Part shown: positions 31,634 to 41,182 of the stretch, piece by piece
Layout of the letters: each line of letters starts with the position of its first letter
Position numbering within the stretch: position 1 is the stretch's first letter
DNA from: Pseudomonas sp. Bout1
Lineage (GTDB): Bacteria; Pseudomonadota; Gammaproteobacteria; Pseudomonadales; Pseudomonadaceae
Direction of reading: 5' to 3'
Assembly (NCBI RefSeq): GCF_034314165.1
Contig: NZ_JAVIWK010000001.1
Span: forward strand, 6,091,001 to 6,155,000
Length of the DNA stretch: 64,000 nucleotides
Position numbers and translations under genes: made by a program
The notes under the pieces: generated by a model
Seen by the model: the letters and a program-made list of their open reading frames with translations, nothing else
The model's database searches: none
Told to the model about the DNA's origin: nothing

Positions 31634-32599
31634 TCAAGTCAGGGTTTGGTGGACCCGGGCAAAGCCTTCGCGGATTTTGTCTTCCGGCAACTCGTCGGCA
31701 ATAAACACAATCACACTTTCACGCGCCTCACCTTCGGCCCATTCGGTGTCCCAATCGAACCCGTAGAGCTTCAGCACGCCCTGGAACACCATGCGCCGGT
31801 CTTCGCCTGCGATGTTCAACACGCCTTTGTAACGCAGCAATTGCTTGCCGTGGTCTTCCAACAGCTCGTTCATGAACTCACTGAGCTTGTCGATATCCAG
31901 CGGCTGGTCGGTGCGCAGCACCAGGCTCGAGATACGGTCGATGGACGGCGCCTGGCTCACCGGGCGCAGGCTCATGCCGGCGTTGAGGTTGAAGCCGCGC
32001 ACATCCAAAAGCTCTGCGAGGTCGATCTTGCCGTGCTCCACCACACGAATCGGTGCGCGGCGGTTGATACGGGTCAGGCGCTCGCTGAGAGCGTCGAAGC
32101 TGGCTTCATCCACCAGGTCGCGCTTGCTCACCAGCAGGCGGTCGGCAAAACCGATCTGCGCCTGGGCGATGGTCTGGGTCAGGTGATGCTCGGCGTGGGC
32201 CGCGTCCACCAGGGTGATGATGCCGTCGAGGATGTAGCGCTCGCGCAGCTCTTCATCGATAAAGAAGGTCTGGGCCACGGGGGCCGGGTCGGCCAGGCCG
32301 GTGCACTCGATCACCAGGCGGTCGAAGGCAATCTCGCCGCTGTCCAGGCGTTCGAGCAGCAGGTACAGGGCCTTGGTCAGGTCGGTGTGGATGGTGCAGC
32401 ACACGCAGCCATTGGACAGGGTCATGACTTGCACCGGCTCGCTGCCCAGCAGTTGGGTGTCGATACCGGCGTCGCTGAATTCGTTTTCGATCACGGCGAT
32501 TTTCAAGCCGTGCTCGGCCTTGAGCAGGTGGCGCAACAAGGTGGTTTTGCCAGCGCCGAGGAAGCCGCTGAGGATGGTGACGGGGATGGGGGTTAACAA
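31634..32599 (-). CDS. CobW/YjiA-family GTPase
   Basis: This 321-residue G3E-family GTPase is a likely metallochaperone. It has the P-loop GFLGAGKTTLLRH near residues 12-24, the metal-binding motif GCVCC within MTLSNGCVCCTI, ECTGLADPAPV, and the base-specificity motif SKRDLVD. A C-terminal CobW domain is present. It sits next to ybdD and cstA as YjiA does in enterobacteria and PA4604 in P. aeruginosa. The metal and client are unknown. The 126-base gap to ybdD holds a REP element, so it may be transcribed with or apart from cstA. Confidence 0.9.
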   Translation of the reverse strand: MLTPIPVTILSGFLGAGKTTLLRHLLKAEHGLKIAVIENEFSDAGIDTQLLGSEPVQVMTLSNGCVCCTIHTDLTKALYLLLERLDSGEIAFDRLVIECTGLADPAPVAQTFFIDEELRERYILDGIITLVDAAHAEHHLTQTIAQAQIGFADRLLVSKRDLVDEASFDALSERLTRINRRAPIRVVEHGKIDLAELLDVRGFNLNAGMSLRPVSQAPSIDRISSLVLRTDQPLDIDKLSEFMNELLEDHGKQLLRYKGVLNIAGEDRRMVFQGVLKLYGFDWDTEWAEGEARESVIVFIADELPEDKIREGFARVHQTLT

Positions 32600-32628
32600 A
32601 ACAACGATCTCCCATGCGCTAAAAGAAC

Positions 32629-32697
32629 TGTAGGAGCCCGGCTTGCCGGCGATGGCGGTGTGAAGATCGCTATCGCCGGCAAGCCGGGCTCCTACAG
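32629..32697. repeat. REP palindrome pair
   Basis: CTGTAGGAGCCCGGCTTGCC is mirrored by GGCAAGCCGGGCTCCTACAG. It lies between ybdD and the CobW-type gene. Confidence 0.85.
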
Positions 32698-32725
32698 TCG
32701 TGGTGTTGGGTTCAAGTACGGTGTT

Positions 32726-32923
32726 TCAACAGCACTTGGGCCCACCCTTGCCGCCGTAACGGGCTTCCTGGCGTTCCCGGAAGAACGCCTTGTAGTCCAT
32801 CATCGGCTTGTCCGGGTGTTTGGTTTGCATATGCTCGACGTAGGTGTCGTAGTCGGGCATGCCGACCATCAGGCGTGCGGCCTGACCGAGGTATTTACCG
32901 AGGCGACTGATGTCATTGAACAT
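32726..32923 (-). CDS. ybdD: YbdD/YjiX family small protein
   Basis: This 65-residue protein of the YbdD/YjiX family starts [20 protein letters not shown] and ends with a conserved double-cysteine tail ([10 protein letters not shown]). It contains [15 protein letters not shown]. In enterobacteria the family accompanies CstA/BtsT transporters and is thought to be needed for their activity. Here it starts 15 bases after the cstA stop on the same strand, supporting that partnership. Confidence 0.92.
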   Translation of the reverse strand: MFNDISRLGKYLGQAARLMVGMPDYDTYVEHMQTKHPDKPMMDYKAFFRERQEARYGGKGGPKCC

Positions 32924-32938
32924 GATTGCAATCCTCTA

Positions 32939-35005
32939 TCAAGCGTCCGGGATGGCCTGGTATGGCGCTTCTTTATCCGTACGTTCCTTTTTGCCCCAGG
33001 CGGCAATGCCGACCTTGAGCGCATAGAACAGGATGCTGAATACCACGAACAGGAACAGCGCCGTCAGCGTTGCGTTGGTGTAGGCGTTCCAGATCACGTG
33101 TTGCATCTGGTCGATGCTCTTGGCCGGAGCGAGGATCTGGCCAGCAGCCAATGCATCGCTGTACTTCTTGGCCAGCGACAGGAAGCCAATCGCCGGGTTA
33201 GCGTCGAACAGCTTGATGAAGCCCGCAGTCACGGTGCAGATCAGCAGCCATACAGCCGGCAGCATGGTCACCCAGATGTAGCGCTGGCGCTTCATTTTGA
33301 TCAGCACAACGGTGGCGAGCATCAGTGCAATACCGGCCAGCATCTGGTTGGAGATACCGAACAGCGGCCACAAGGTGTTGATACCGCCCAGTGGGTCGAT
33401 CACGCCTTGGTACAGCAGGTAACCCCACATCGCCACACACCCTGCGGTGGCGATCAGGTTGGCCGTCCAGGACTCGGTACGCTTGAGCGCCGGCACGAAG
33501 GAGCCGAGCAGATCCTGAAGCATGAAGCGACCGGCACGGGTACCGGCATCCACGGCAGTCAGGATGAACAGCGCTTCGAACAGGATCGCAAAGTGGTACC
33601 AGAATGCCATGGTGTTTTCACCCGGCAGCACACTGTGCAGGATCTGCGCGATACCCACCGCCAGGGTCGGCGCACCGCCGGCACGCGCCAGGATGGTGGT
33701 TTCACCGATGTCATGCGCCACTGCCTGCAACGCTTGCGGGGTAATCGCAAACCCCCAGCTGCTGACAGTTTGCGCCACGGTCACCACGTCGGCGCCAACA
33801 ATGGCGGCCGGGCTGTTCATGGCGAAGTACACGCCGGGTTCGATCACCGAAGCGGCAACCATCGCCATGATGGCCACGAACGACTCCATCAACATGCCGC
33901 CATAACCGATGTAACGGGCGTGCCCTTCACTGGCCAGCAACTTGGGCGTGGTGCCCGAGGCGATCAGTGCGTGGAAACCCGAGACCGCGCCACAGGCGAT
34001 AGTGATGAACAGGAACGGAAACAGGCCGCCCTTCCACACCGGGCCGGTGCCATCGATAAACTGGGTCAGCGCCGGCATTTTCAGGTCGGGCATGGTCACC
34101 AGGATGCCAATCGCCAGGGCGATGATGGTGCCGATTTTCAGGAAGGTAGACAGGTAGTCACGTGGCGCGAGGATCAGCCACACCGGCAACACCGCCGCAA
34201 CAAAGCCATAACCCACCAGCATCCAGGTGATCTGGATCCCGGTGAAACTGAAGGCCTTGGCCCATACCGGGTCAGCGGCAATCTGCCCGCCCAGCCAGAT
34301 CGAGCCCAGCAGCAACAGCACGCCGACAATCGAGATTTCGCCGATGCGGCCCGGGCGGATGTAGCGCATATAAATGCCCATGAACATCGCGATCGGGATG
34401 GTCGCCATCACCGTGAAGATGCCCCACGGGCTTTCGGCCAGGGCCTTGACCACGATCAGCGCCAGCACCGCAAGGATGATGATCATGATCAGGAAGCAGC
34501 CAAACAGCGCGATGGTCCCAGGCACACGGCCCATTTCTTCGCGAACCATGTCCCCCAGGGAACGGCCGTTACGACGTGTAGACAGGAACAGGACCATGAA
34601 GTCCTGCACCGCCCCCGCCAGCACCACGCCGGCGATCAGCCATAACGTGCCGGGCAGGTAACCCATCTGCGCCGCCAGTACCGGGCCGACCAAAGGCCCC
34701 GCGCCGGCGATTGCCGCGAAGTGGTGACCGAAAAGAATGTGTTTGTTGGTCGGCACATAGTCCAGACCGTCGTTGTTGAGCACGGCGGGGGTAGCCCGCA
34801 GTGGATCGAGCTGCATCACATGGTTAGCGATGAACAGACTGTAGTAACGGTAAGCAACCAGATAAATGGCCACTGCTGCGACCACAATCCACAAGGCGTT
34901 GATCGCCTCGCCGCGGCGCAAGGCCACTACGCCCAGGGCGCACGCTCCTACGATTGCCAGCAGCAGCCAGGGTAGATGGCGTAGCAGGCTATTATTATTT
35001 TTCAT
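32939..35005 (-). CDS. cstA: CstA-family carbon starvation / pyruvate transporter
   Basis: This 688-residue inner-membrane transporter belongs to the CstA family, whose members import pyruvate or peptides on carbon limitation. Many hydrophobic segments are visible (about 16-18). Family motifs include the GAGPLVGPVLAAQMGYLPGT region and the cytoplasmic RRNGRSLGDMVREEMG. Synteny with ybdD and the CobW-type GTPase matches PA4604-PA4606. Substrate preference cannot be read from the sequence. The ATG at 35005 fits the usual N-terminus (MKNNNSLLRHLPWLLL). Confidence 0.92.
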   Translation of the reverse strand: MKNNNSLLRHLPWLLLAIVGACALGVVALRRGEAINALWIVVAAVAIYLVAYRYYSLFIANHVMQLDPLRATPAVLNNDGLDYVPTNKHILFGHHFAAIAGAGPLVGPVLAAQMGYLPGTLWLIAGVVLAGAVQDFMVLFLSTRRNGRSLGDMVREEMGRVPGTIALFGCFLIMIIILAVLALIVVKALAESPWGIFTVMATIPIAMFMGIYMRYIRPGRIGEISIVGVLLLLGSIWLGGQIAADPVWAKAFSFTGIQITWMLVGYGFVAAVLPVWLILAPRDYLSTFLKIGTIIALAIGILVTMPDLKMPALTQFIDGTGPVWKGGLFPFLFITIACGAVSGFHALIASGTTPKLLASEGHARYIGYGGMLMESFVAIMAMVAASVIEPGVYFAMNSPAAIVGADVVTVAQTVSSWGFAITPQALQAVAHDIGETTILARAGGAPTLAVGIAQILHSVLPGENTMAFWYHFAILFEALFILTAVDAGTRAGRFMLQDLLGSFVPALKRTESWTANLIATAGCVAMWGYLLYQGVIDPLGGINTLWPLFGISNQMLAGIALMLATVVLIKMKRQRYIWVTMLPAVWLLICTVTAGFIKLFDANPAIGFLSLAKKYSDALAAGQILAPAKSIDQMQHVIWNAYTNATLTALFLFVVFSILFYALKVGIAAWGKKERTDKEAPYQAIPDA

Positions 35006-35178
35006 TTTTATATTCCAGCCAGGGTGGACAGAAAGACAGCCATCCCGAGTTTAGCGCTACTGGCCTCAAAGGCCACCCCCCTACGTTGGTCTAGAGCCTT
35101 GGCGGGGCGAAAAAAGCAGAAAAAACCGCCCCATGATGGCGCAGGGCTACAATTTATTTATCCACAGAGGGTTTCACC

Positions 35179-35547
35179 ATGCGCGAACAACCTTCAGACC
35201 GACGCCGTTTCCGACGCATTGCCTTCGATGCGAGGACCGAACTCGAGCAGGACGGCCATGTGTGGCCGGTGCAATTGGTAGATTTGTCGCTCAAGGGCTT
35301 GCTGGTGCAACGGCCGGATGGCTGGCAGGGTCATCGCTACGAATCTTTCGATGTGGACATTCATCTGGACGCCGAGACCGACGTGAAGATGCAGGTGCGG
35401 CTGACCCACGACGATCATGGGCAGTTGGGTTTTGTGTGCGAACACATCGACCTCGACTCGATCAGCCACCTGCGGCGGATAATCGAGTTGAACCTCGGCG
35501 ATCAGGCAGAGCTGGAGCGGGAATTCGCCGCCTTGCTGGAGATCTGA
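35179..35547 (+). CDS. mapZ: PilZ-domain c-di-GMP adaptor (MapZ-type)
   Basis: This 122-residue single-domain PilZ protein has both c-di-GMP-binding motifs: an arginine-rich RxxxR stretch at residues 8-13 and DxSxxG (DLSLKG) at 35-40. Its placement between cstA and radA matches PA4608, known as MapZ, which binds the methyltransferase CheR1 and alters chemotaxis in response to c-di-GMP. The binding partner here is inferred from that orthologue. It lies 5 kb downstream of the c-di-GMP enzyme gene morA. Confidence 0.9.
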   Translation: MREQPSDRRRFRRIAFDARTELEQDGHVWPVQLVDLSLKGLLVQRPDGWQGHRYESFDVDIHLDAETDVKMQVRLTHDDHGQLGFVCEHIDLDSISHLRRIIELNLGDQAELEREFAALLEI

Positions 35548-35550
35548 ACA

Positions 35551-35641
35551 TGTGGGAGCTGGCTTGCCTGCGATGGCGGTGTGTCAGCTTGCATATCAAT
35601 TAACTGATACACGGCCATCGCGGGCAAGCCCGGCTCCCACA
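35551..35641. repeat. REP palindrome pair
   Basis: TGTGGGAGCTGGCTTGCCTG is mirrored by CGGGCAAGCCCGGCTCCCACA. It lies between the convergent mapZ and radA genes. Confidence 0.85.
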
Positions 35642-35662
35642 GGGGGGATGTGTGGCTGGCGA

Positions 35663-37030
35663 TTATTCGAACAGGGCATCCAACGCCTGCTCCAGGCGCG
35701 TTACCCCGATCACTTGCAGCCCTGGGGGCATTTCTTTCGGCGCATTGCCCTTGGGCACGATGGCGCGCTTGAAGCCATGCTTGGCCGCCTCTTTCAGCCG
35801 CTCCTGGCCGCTGGGCACCGGGCGCACTTCACCCGACAGCCCAACTTCGCCGAACACCAGCAAGTCGTGGGGCAACGGCCGGTTGCGCAGGCTGGACATT
35901 ACCGCCGCCATCAACGCCAGGTCGGACGCCGTCTCCAGTACCTTGACTCCGCCCACCACGTTGAGGAACACGTCCTGGTCATGGGTGGGAATGCCGCCGT
36001 GGCGGTGCAGTACCGCCAGCAGCATCGCCAGGCGGTTCTGATCCAGGCCCAACGTAACTCGACGCGGGTTGGCCAGGTGGCTGTCGTCCACCAGCGCCTG
36101 CACTTCCACCAGCATCGGCCGGGTGCCCTCCCACGTTGCCATCACCACACTGCCCGGTACTTCTTCCTGGGCGCGGGTGAGAAAAATCGCCGAAGGGTTG
36201 GAGACTTCTTTCAAGCCCCGGTCGGTCATGGCGAACACGCCGAGTTCGTTGACCGCGCCAAAACGGTTCTTTACCGCCCGCAGCAATCGCAACCGCCCGT
36301 CGGACTCGCCTTCGAAATACAGCACGGTGTCGACCATATGCTCCAGCACCCGCGGCCCGGCCAGTGCGCCTTCTTTAGTCACGTGGCCCACCAGGAAAAT
36401 CGCCGTACCACTCTGCTTCGCGTACCGCACCAGCAGCGCGGCACTTTCCCGCACCTGGGACACGCCACCCGGCGCCGATTGCAGTTGCTCAGTGAAAATC
36501 GTCTGGATCGAGTCGATCACCATCACCTTGGGTTTTTCCAGGCGCGCAGTGGCGATGATGCTTTCAATACACGTTTCGGTCATCACGCGCAGTTGGTCCT
36601 GGGGCAAACCCAGGCGGCGGGCGCGCATGGCCACTTGCTGCTGGGATTCTTCGCCCGTGACGTACAGCGCCGGCATACGGCTGGCGATGCTGCACAAGGT
36701 TTGCAGCAGGATCGTGGACTTGCCGATGCCCGGGTCACCGCCGATCAACACCACCGAGCCATCCACAAGGCCGCCGCCCAACACCCGGTCGAGTTCGCCA
36801 GAAGCAGTGGAGAAACGCGGGATTTCTTCGACGCTGACTTCAGCCAGGGTCTTGATCTGGGTTTGTTGCCCAGTCCAGCCGGAACGACCACTGGGGGCCA
36901 CGGCGCCGCCGCTTTCAATCATGGTTTCGGTCAGGGTGTTCCACGCACCGCATTCCGTGCATTGGCCGGCCCACTTGGGAAAGGTCGCGCCGCACTCGGT
37001 GCAGCCATACATGCGCTTGGCCTTTGCCAT
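35663..37030 (-). CDS. radA: DNA repair protein RadA (Sms)
   Basis: RadA is a RecA-like, DnaB-like branch-migration motor used in recombination repair. The 455-residue protein has an N-terminal zinc finger (Cys10, Cys13, Cys24, Cys27). Walker A GGDPGIGKST is near residues 97-106, the RadA-specific KNRFG motif is within RAVKNRFGAVNE, and a C-terminal Lon-protease-like domain is present. The full length is typical. The position corresponds to PA4609. Confidence 0.97.
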   Translation of the reverse strand: MAKAKRMYGCTECGATFPKWAGQCTECGAWNTLTETMIESGGAVAPSGRSGWTGQQTQIKTLAEVSVEEIPRFSTASGELDRVLGGGLVDGSVVLIGGDPGIGKSTILLQTLCSIASRMPALYVTGEESQQQVAMRARRLGLPQDQLRVMTETCIESIIATARLEKPKVMVIDSIQTIFTEQLQSAPGGVSQVRESAALLVRYAKQSGTAIFLVGHVTKEGALAGPRVLEHMVDTVLYFEGESDGRLRLLRAVKNRFGAVNELGVFAMTDRGLKEVSNPSAIFLTRAQEEVPGSVVMATWEGTRPMLVEVQALVDDSHLANPRRVTLGLDQNRLAMLLAVLHRHGGIPTHDQDVFLNVVGGVKVLETASDLALMAAVMSSLRNRPLPHDLLVFGEVGLSGEVRPVPSGQERLKEAAKHGFKRAIVPKGNAPKEMPPGLQVIGVTRLEQALDALFE

Positions 37031-37065
37031 TTGAGAACCTCCAACCGAAAAACCGCGATGATAGC

Positions 37066-37605
37066 TCAGCGCGGCGCCGGGGTACGGATTTCACCGCTGA
37101 CCAAACGTGAAGCGCTGTTACCGATCGGGTCTTCGGCGTTGAGGTCGGCGCCCTTGGCTTTCAGCTCATCCAGCAGTTCCACGCGTTTGAACAGCCCGGC
37201 ATACATGGCCGCCGTTTGTCCGGCGCCGTTGCGTTGGTCGGGGTTGCAGTCGGTGGCAAGCAGGCGCTGGGCGATTTTCAGCTCACCCTTGAAGATCGCG
37301 CCCATCAACGCGGTGTTACCACGCTTGTCCTGCACGCAGGCATCGGCGCCGGCCGCGAGCAAACGGTCCACGTAGGTACTTTCGCCGTGATAGGCGGCGA
37401 GAATCAGCGCGGTGTAGCCCTTTTCATCCTGGGTGTTCAGCGAATAGCCGGATTCGATGAAGGTGTTGAGCATTTCCACGTCGCCACGGCGGGCGGCGTC
37501 GAAGTAATAATCCTGCAGCTGGGCCTTAAGCGCGGCCGGGTCTGCTTGTTCGGCCAATACGCTGAACGACAAACACGCAAGGACAGCGCCTATAAAGATT
37601 CGCAT
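37066..37605 (-). CDS. ankB: Exported ankyrin-repeat protein AnkB
   Basis: This 179-residue protein has a signal peptide (MRIFIGAVLACLSFSVLAEQ) and about four ankyrin repeats, with signatures such as GYTALILAAYHGES, GNTALMGAIFKGE and GQTAAMYAGLFK. It lies directly downstream of katB on the same strand. The P. aeruginosa homologue AnkB is reported to support full KatB activity in the periplasm. The 104-base gap to katB contains a REP pair, which may tune relative expression within the operon. Confidence 0.9.
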   Translation of the reverse strand: MRIFIGAVLACLSFSVLAEQADPAALKAQLQDYYFDAARRGDVEMLNTFIESGYSLNTQDEKGYTALILAAYHGESTYVDRLLAAGADACVQDKRGNTALMGAIFKGELKIAQRLLATDCNPDQRNGAGQTAAMYAGLFKRVELLDELKAKGADLNAEDPIGNSASRLVSGEIRTPAPR

Positions 37606-37630
37606 GGCAAATTCTCAGTGATGTGCCACC

Positions 37631-37697
37631 TGTAGGAGCCGGCTTGCCGGCGATGGCGTACTTGTGGGCGCTATCGCCGGCAAGCCGGCTCCTACAG
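37631..37697. repeat. REP palindrome pair
   Basis: TGTAGGAGCCGGCTTGCCGG is mirrored by CCGGCAAGCCGGCTCCTACA. It lies inside the katB-ankB intercistronic gap. Confidence 0.85.
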
Positions 37698-37709
37698 GGA
37701 GCGTGTCGG

Positions 37710-39251
37710 TTAGTCGGTCAGCTTTTCGGCCAGTGCCTTGACGCGGGCCAGGTCACCCTTGGCGACTTTGGTCACACCCGTGCCGTACTCCGGGTCTGCC
37801 TTGTAGAGAAACGACAGGATGATGTGCTTGCTCTCGTCATCGGTGGTAGCCAGGGAGCCGCCGAAGTTGTCGATCAAGTCCTGGCGCTCTTTCTTGTTGA
37901 ACGAGCGGTACAGGTCGCCGGCCTGCTTGAAGTTCTGCTCACGCTGGATCTTCGCCTGCTGGGTGCTGCCCGCCAGTGCCGACTGGTTGTAACGTGCGGT
38001 TTGCGGCTCTTCGCGTGGCAGCAGGCGGCTTGGCTGGTAGTTCACGCCGGTGGTGGTCTTGCCGAAGTTCATCGCGCCGTCCTGGTTACCGTTGTTGACG
38101 GTCACCCGCGGTGCATTGATCGGCAGTTGCAGGGCGTTTGGCCCCAGGCGGTACATTTGCGTATCGGCGTAGGAGAACACCCGGCCTTGCAGCAGGCGGT
38201 CTTCCGACGGCTCGATGCCCGGCACCAGGTTGGCCGGGGCCATGGCCACTTGCTCGGTTTCCTGGAAGACATTGGCCGGGTTGCGGTTCAGCACCATTTG
38301 CCCAACTTTGCGCTCCGGCACGTCTGGCCAGATCTTGGTGGCATCCAATGGGTCGAAATCAAACTTGGCGAGGTCTTCCGGTTTCAGCACTTGCACATAC
38401 AAGTCCCACTTGGGGAAATCACCCTTGTTGATGTGCGTGACCAAATCATGGGTCATGTGGCTGTAGTCACGGCCCTGCACTTCGGTCACTTGTTTGGGGT
38501 CGAGGTTTTTGATGCCCTGCAGGCTCTTCCAGTGGAACTTGACGTAGTGCACTTCGCCTTTGGCATTAATCAACTTATAGGCATGTACACCATTGCCGTC
38601 CATCTCGCGATAACTGGCCGGCGTGCCGGAGTCCGAATACAACTCGGTCAGCGTACGGGTGGACTCTGGAACATGGGAGAAGAAGTCAAAGCGACGGGAG
38701 TCGTCGTCCAGGTTAGTACGCGGGTCTGGTTTAAAAGCGTGAACCATGTCCGGGAACTTGATGGCATCGCGAATAAAGAATGTCGGGAAGTTATTGCCGA
38801 CCAAGTCCCAGTTGCCTTCGGCGGTGTAGAACTTGGTGGCGAAGCCGCGCGGGTCACGCAGGGTTTCCGGCGAATGGTTGCCGTGAACGACCGCAGAGAA
38901 GCGCACAAATACCGGCGTGGCTTCACCGGCGGCAAATACTTTGGCCTTGGTCAGGTCGCTGAGGTTGTCGGTGACGGTAAACGTACCGTGGGCACCCGTG
39001 CCACGGGCATGCACCACACGCTCCGGGATGCGCTCGCGGTCAAAGCGCTGCAACTTCTGGATCAGTTGCACGTCTTGCAACAGGACCGGGCCATTCGCAC
39101 CGGCAGTTTGCGAGTTCTGGTTGTCACCCACCGCCGCACCATTATCGCGGGTGAGGTTGGCGGCGTGTACGGACAGCGAAAGAAGACTGGCGCTCACTAC
39201 AAGCAGCACCCGTCGCGCAGAAATAGGCCCGCGGCTAATAGGGTTTTTCAT
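37710..39251 (-). CDS. katB: Periplasmic monofunctional haem catalase KatB
   Basis: This 513-residue catalase removes hydrogen peroxide. A signal peptide is visible (RRVLLVVSASLLSLSVHAAN), so the enzyme is likely periplasmic. Haem catalase motifs present are PERVVHARGTGAHGTFTVT with the catalytic His, VRFSAVVHGNHSPETLRDPR, NWDLVGNNFPTFFIRDA, and the proximal-side motif GRVFSYADTQMYRLGPN with the axial Tyr. It is followed by ankB, as in P. aeruginosa PA4613-PA4612. OxyR control is known for that orthologue. I could not see a convincing OxyR site here. Confidence 0.95.
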   Translation of the reverse strand: MKNPISRGPISARRVLLVVSASLLSLSVHAANLTRDNGAAVGDNQNSQTAGANGPVLLQDVQLIQKLQRFDRERIPERVVHARGTGAHGTFTVTDNLSDLTKAKVFAAGEATPVFVRFSAVVHGNHSPETLRDPRGFATKFYTAEGNWDLVGNNFPTFFIRDAIKFPDMVHAFKPDPRTNLDDDSRRFDFFSHVPESTRTLTELYSDSGTPASYREMDGNGVHAYKLINAKGEVHYVKFHWKSLQGIKNLDPKQVTEVQGRDYSHMTHDLVTHINKGDFPKWDLYVQVLKPEDLAKFDFDPLDATKIWPDVPERKVGQMVLNRNPANVFQETEQVAMAPANLVPGIEPSEDRLLQGRVFSYADTQMYRLGPNALQLPINAPRVTVNNGNQDGAMNFGKTTTGVNYQPSRLLPREEPQTARYNQSALAGSTQQAKIQREQNFKQAGDLYRSFNKKERQDLIDNFGGSLATTDDESKHIILSFLYKADPEYGTGVTKVAKGDLARVKALAEKLTD

Positions 39252-39537
39252 CGAGGTATCCTCTGGTTTTTTTAATGCACATTGAGTTGTGCTTGCCAGA
39301 GGCTAGTGACCTGCGAGTCAGAAGATAAATAGAAAAGCCATACCACCCCGATAAAGAAAATAGTGTGGTAACCCACTGAAATAGCGGGTATTTCGCGCGC
39401 GATTGGTGGCACTTTGCAAACTATTTGCGATTTAATGTGTCGATAAACACGGACACTGTAAACAGTTGTGTCGCGCAAGCCACGCCACACTGTCTTACAC
39501 TGGCTTCTACCTCCTCATCTGTAACAAGGAATAACCT

Positions 39538-39954
39538 ATGGGCGTGTTAAGTGAGTTCAAGGCCTTCGCGGTCAAAGGTAATGTGGTCGACATGGCCGTC
39601 GGTATTATCATCGGCGCCGCCTTCGGCAAAATTGTTTCCTCCTTTGTAGGCGACGTGGTGATGCCACCTATCGGCCTGCTGATCGGGGGCGTCGACTTTG
39701 GCGACTTGGCGGTTACGCTCAAGGCCGCCCAAGGCGATGCGCCTGCTGTCGTGCTGGCGTACGGCAAATTCATCCAGAGCGTGATCGACTTTGTGATCGT
39801 CGCGTTTGCGATCTTCATGGGCGTGAAGGCGATTAACCGCCTGAAGCGCGAAGAGGCCGTGGCGCCAACCTTGCCGCCGGTCCCGACCAAGGAAGAAGTG
39901 CTGCTGGGGGAGATCCGCGATCTGCTCAAGGCACAGAACAGCAAGCCCGAGTAA
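39538..39954 (+). CDS. mscL: Large-conductance mechanosensitive channel
   Basis: MscL is a pentameric inner-membrane channel that opens on hypo-osmotic shock. The 138-residue protein has the conserved first helix ([20 protein letters not shown] and [19 protein letters not shown]), a periplasmic loop, a second helix ([20 protein letters not shown]) and a charged C-terminal helix ([13 protein letters not shown]). The ATG at 39538 has an AAGGAATAA region upstream. Its position corresponds to PA4614. It is divergent from katB and convergent with fpr. Confidence 0.97.
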   Translation: MGVLSEFKAFAVKGNVVDMAVGIIIGAAFGKIVSSFVGDVVMPPIGLLIGGVDFGDLAVTLKAAQGDAPAVVLAYGKFIQSVIDFVIVAFAIFMGVKAINRLKREEAVAPTLPPVPTKEEVLLGEIRDLLKAQNSKPE

Positions 39955-39966
39955 GCTCGGCCAATA

Positions 39967-40000
39967 AAACAAAGGCGCCTGCGGGGCGCCTTTGTTTTTA
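39967..40000. terminator. Bidirectional terminator between mscL and fpr
   Basis: AAACAAAGGCGCC-TGCG-GGGCGCCTTTGTTTTT is symmetric with A- and T-runs on both sides. It serves the converging mscL and fpr genes and overlaps the fpr stop. Confidence 0.88.
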
Positions 40001-40774
40001 CCAGTAGTTTTCTACCGCAACCTGGCCCGGGCGGCGGGTGAGGCTTAATTGCATGTCGCGCTGTTTGAGCAACTGGCGCGTGTCATCGATCATCTGCGGG
40101 TTGCCGCAAATCATTACTCTGGAATGCTCAGGGGTCAGCTCGACGCCTGCGGCCCGTTCCAGCTCGCCGTTCTCGATCAGGGTGGTGACCCGGCCATTGA
40201 GCGCTCCCGGATGCCGCTCGCGGGTAACGATGGGGATGTAGGTGAGCTTGTGGGCATGCTCTGCCAGGTACTCGCGCTCGCCCAGTTCATGGATCAATGA
40301 CTGATAGGCCAACTCCCTGGCCTCCCGCGCGCTATAGACCAGGATGACCCGCTCGAATTTCTCCCACACCTCAAAGTCCTGCAGGATCGAAAGAAACGGT
40401 GCGATACCGGTGCCAGTGCCCAACAACCACAGATCGCGACCATCCACAAACCGGTCCAGGGTCAAAAAGCCCGTGGCCTGGCGCTCCACCAACAAGGTAT
40501 CGCCCTTGCGCAAGCGGCTCAGTTCGCTGGTGAACTCACCGCCCGGCACCACGATGGAAAAGAAATCCAGGTGTTCGTCAAAAGGCGAGGACACCACCGA
40601 GTAGGCTCGCCACACAATGCTGCCGTCGGCTTTGGTGACCCCCAGGCGCACGAACTGGCCAGCCCGAAAGCGAAAGCCCGGGTCTCGGGTGGTGCGCAGG
40701 GTAAACAGGCTGGGGGTCAGCGATTGCACATCGAGCAAGGTCTGGCAGGTATATTTTTCAGCACTGGCCGTCAT
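39998..40774 (-). CDS. fpr: Ferredoxin-NADP reductase
   Basis: This 258-residue flavoprotein transfers electrons between NADPH and ferredoxin or flavodoxin. It has the FAD-binding motif IVWRAYSVVSSP (an RxYS type), GEFTSELSRLRKGDTL and the NADP-binding LLGTGTGIAPFLSIL. The C-terminus ends in VENYW, matching bacterial subclass I FNRs. I chose the ATG at 40774 (MTASAEKYTCQTLLD). The frame continues open for 53 codons upstream, but those do not look like FNR. The location matches PA4615. Confidence 0.93.
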   Translation of the reverse strand: MTASAEKYTCQTLLDVQSLTPSLFTLRTTRDPGFRFRAGQFVRLGVTKADGSIVWRAYSVVSSPFDEHLDFFSIVVPGGEFTSELSRLRKGDTLLVERQATGFLTLDRFVDGRDLWLLGTGTGIAPFLSILQDFEVWEKFERVILVYSAREARELAYQSLIHELGEREYLAEHAHKLTYIPIVTRERHPGALNGRVTTLIENGELERAAGVELTPEHSRVMICGNPQMIDDTRQLLKQRDMQLSLTRRPGQVAVENYW

Positions 40775-41182
40775 GGGGAACTCCGTTTTGCACAGGGCCC
40801 TAGTGTCCCTCAAAGCGACGCGTGGAAACACCGATGGTTTGTGCTGGCATTGCGGTTGCGCGAAGCGCGTTTGATGGGTACCCGCGGGGCTCACACCAAA
40901 TATTTGGCTATTAACCTCCTTCCTGGCAGCCATTAGATGACGATATGTATTTAAACGTTAACAAACTATACCCATAACAACTCGTTGAAAAAAATAGAAA
41001 ACCCTTGATTGCATAGCACGAGCTTGTACAGCACCTTTGCTTTGTATAAGTATCGTTTATTAAAACCTCCATCCAAGATCACCGAAACTTCATTTTTGGC
41101 TGTGGCCGATGTCCTACACTCATTTTTCATGCAAAGGGGGCCGGGAAGTACCCACGCCAAAAAAGCATATGGAGAGCGACAC
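40775..41182. other. 408-base gap upstream of the LuxR solo
   Basis: This divergent promoter region between fpr and the LuxR-type gene is AT-rich, especially at 40940-41100, with runs such as TTGAAAAAAATAGAAAA. I see no REP element, no convincing lux-box palindrome and no small gene with a good ribosome binding site. It lies where the gene order departs from P. aeruginosa. Confidence 0.4.

Noticed and set aside
32660..34645. 661-codon plus-strand open frame opposite cstA
   Set aside because: Histidine- and glutamine-rich antisense shadow with no domain. The minus strand encodes a clear CstA transporter.
39252..39537. OxyR binding site upstream of katB
   Set aside because: GATAAATAG and GATAAAGAAAATAG resemble parts of an OxyR site, but the four-half-site spacing does not fit. 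OxyR control is left as family knowledge only.
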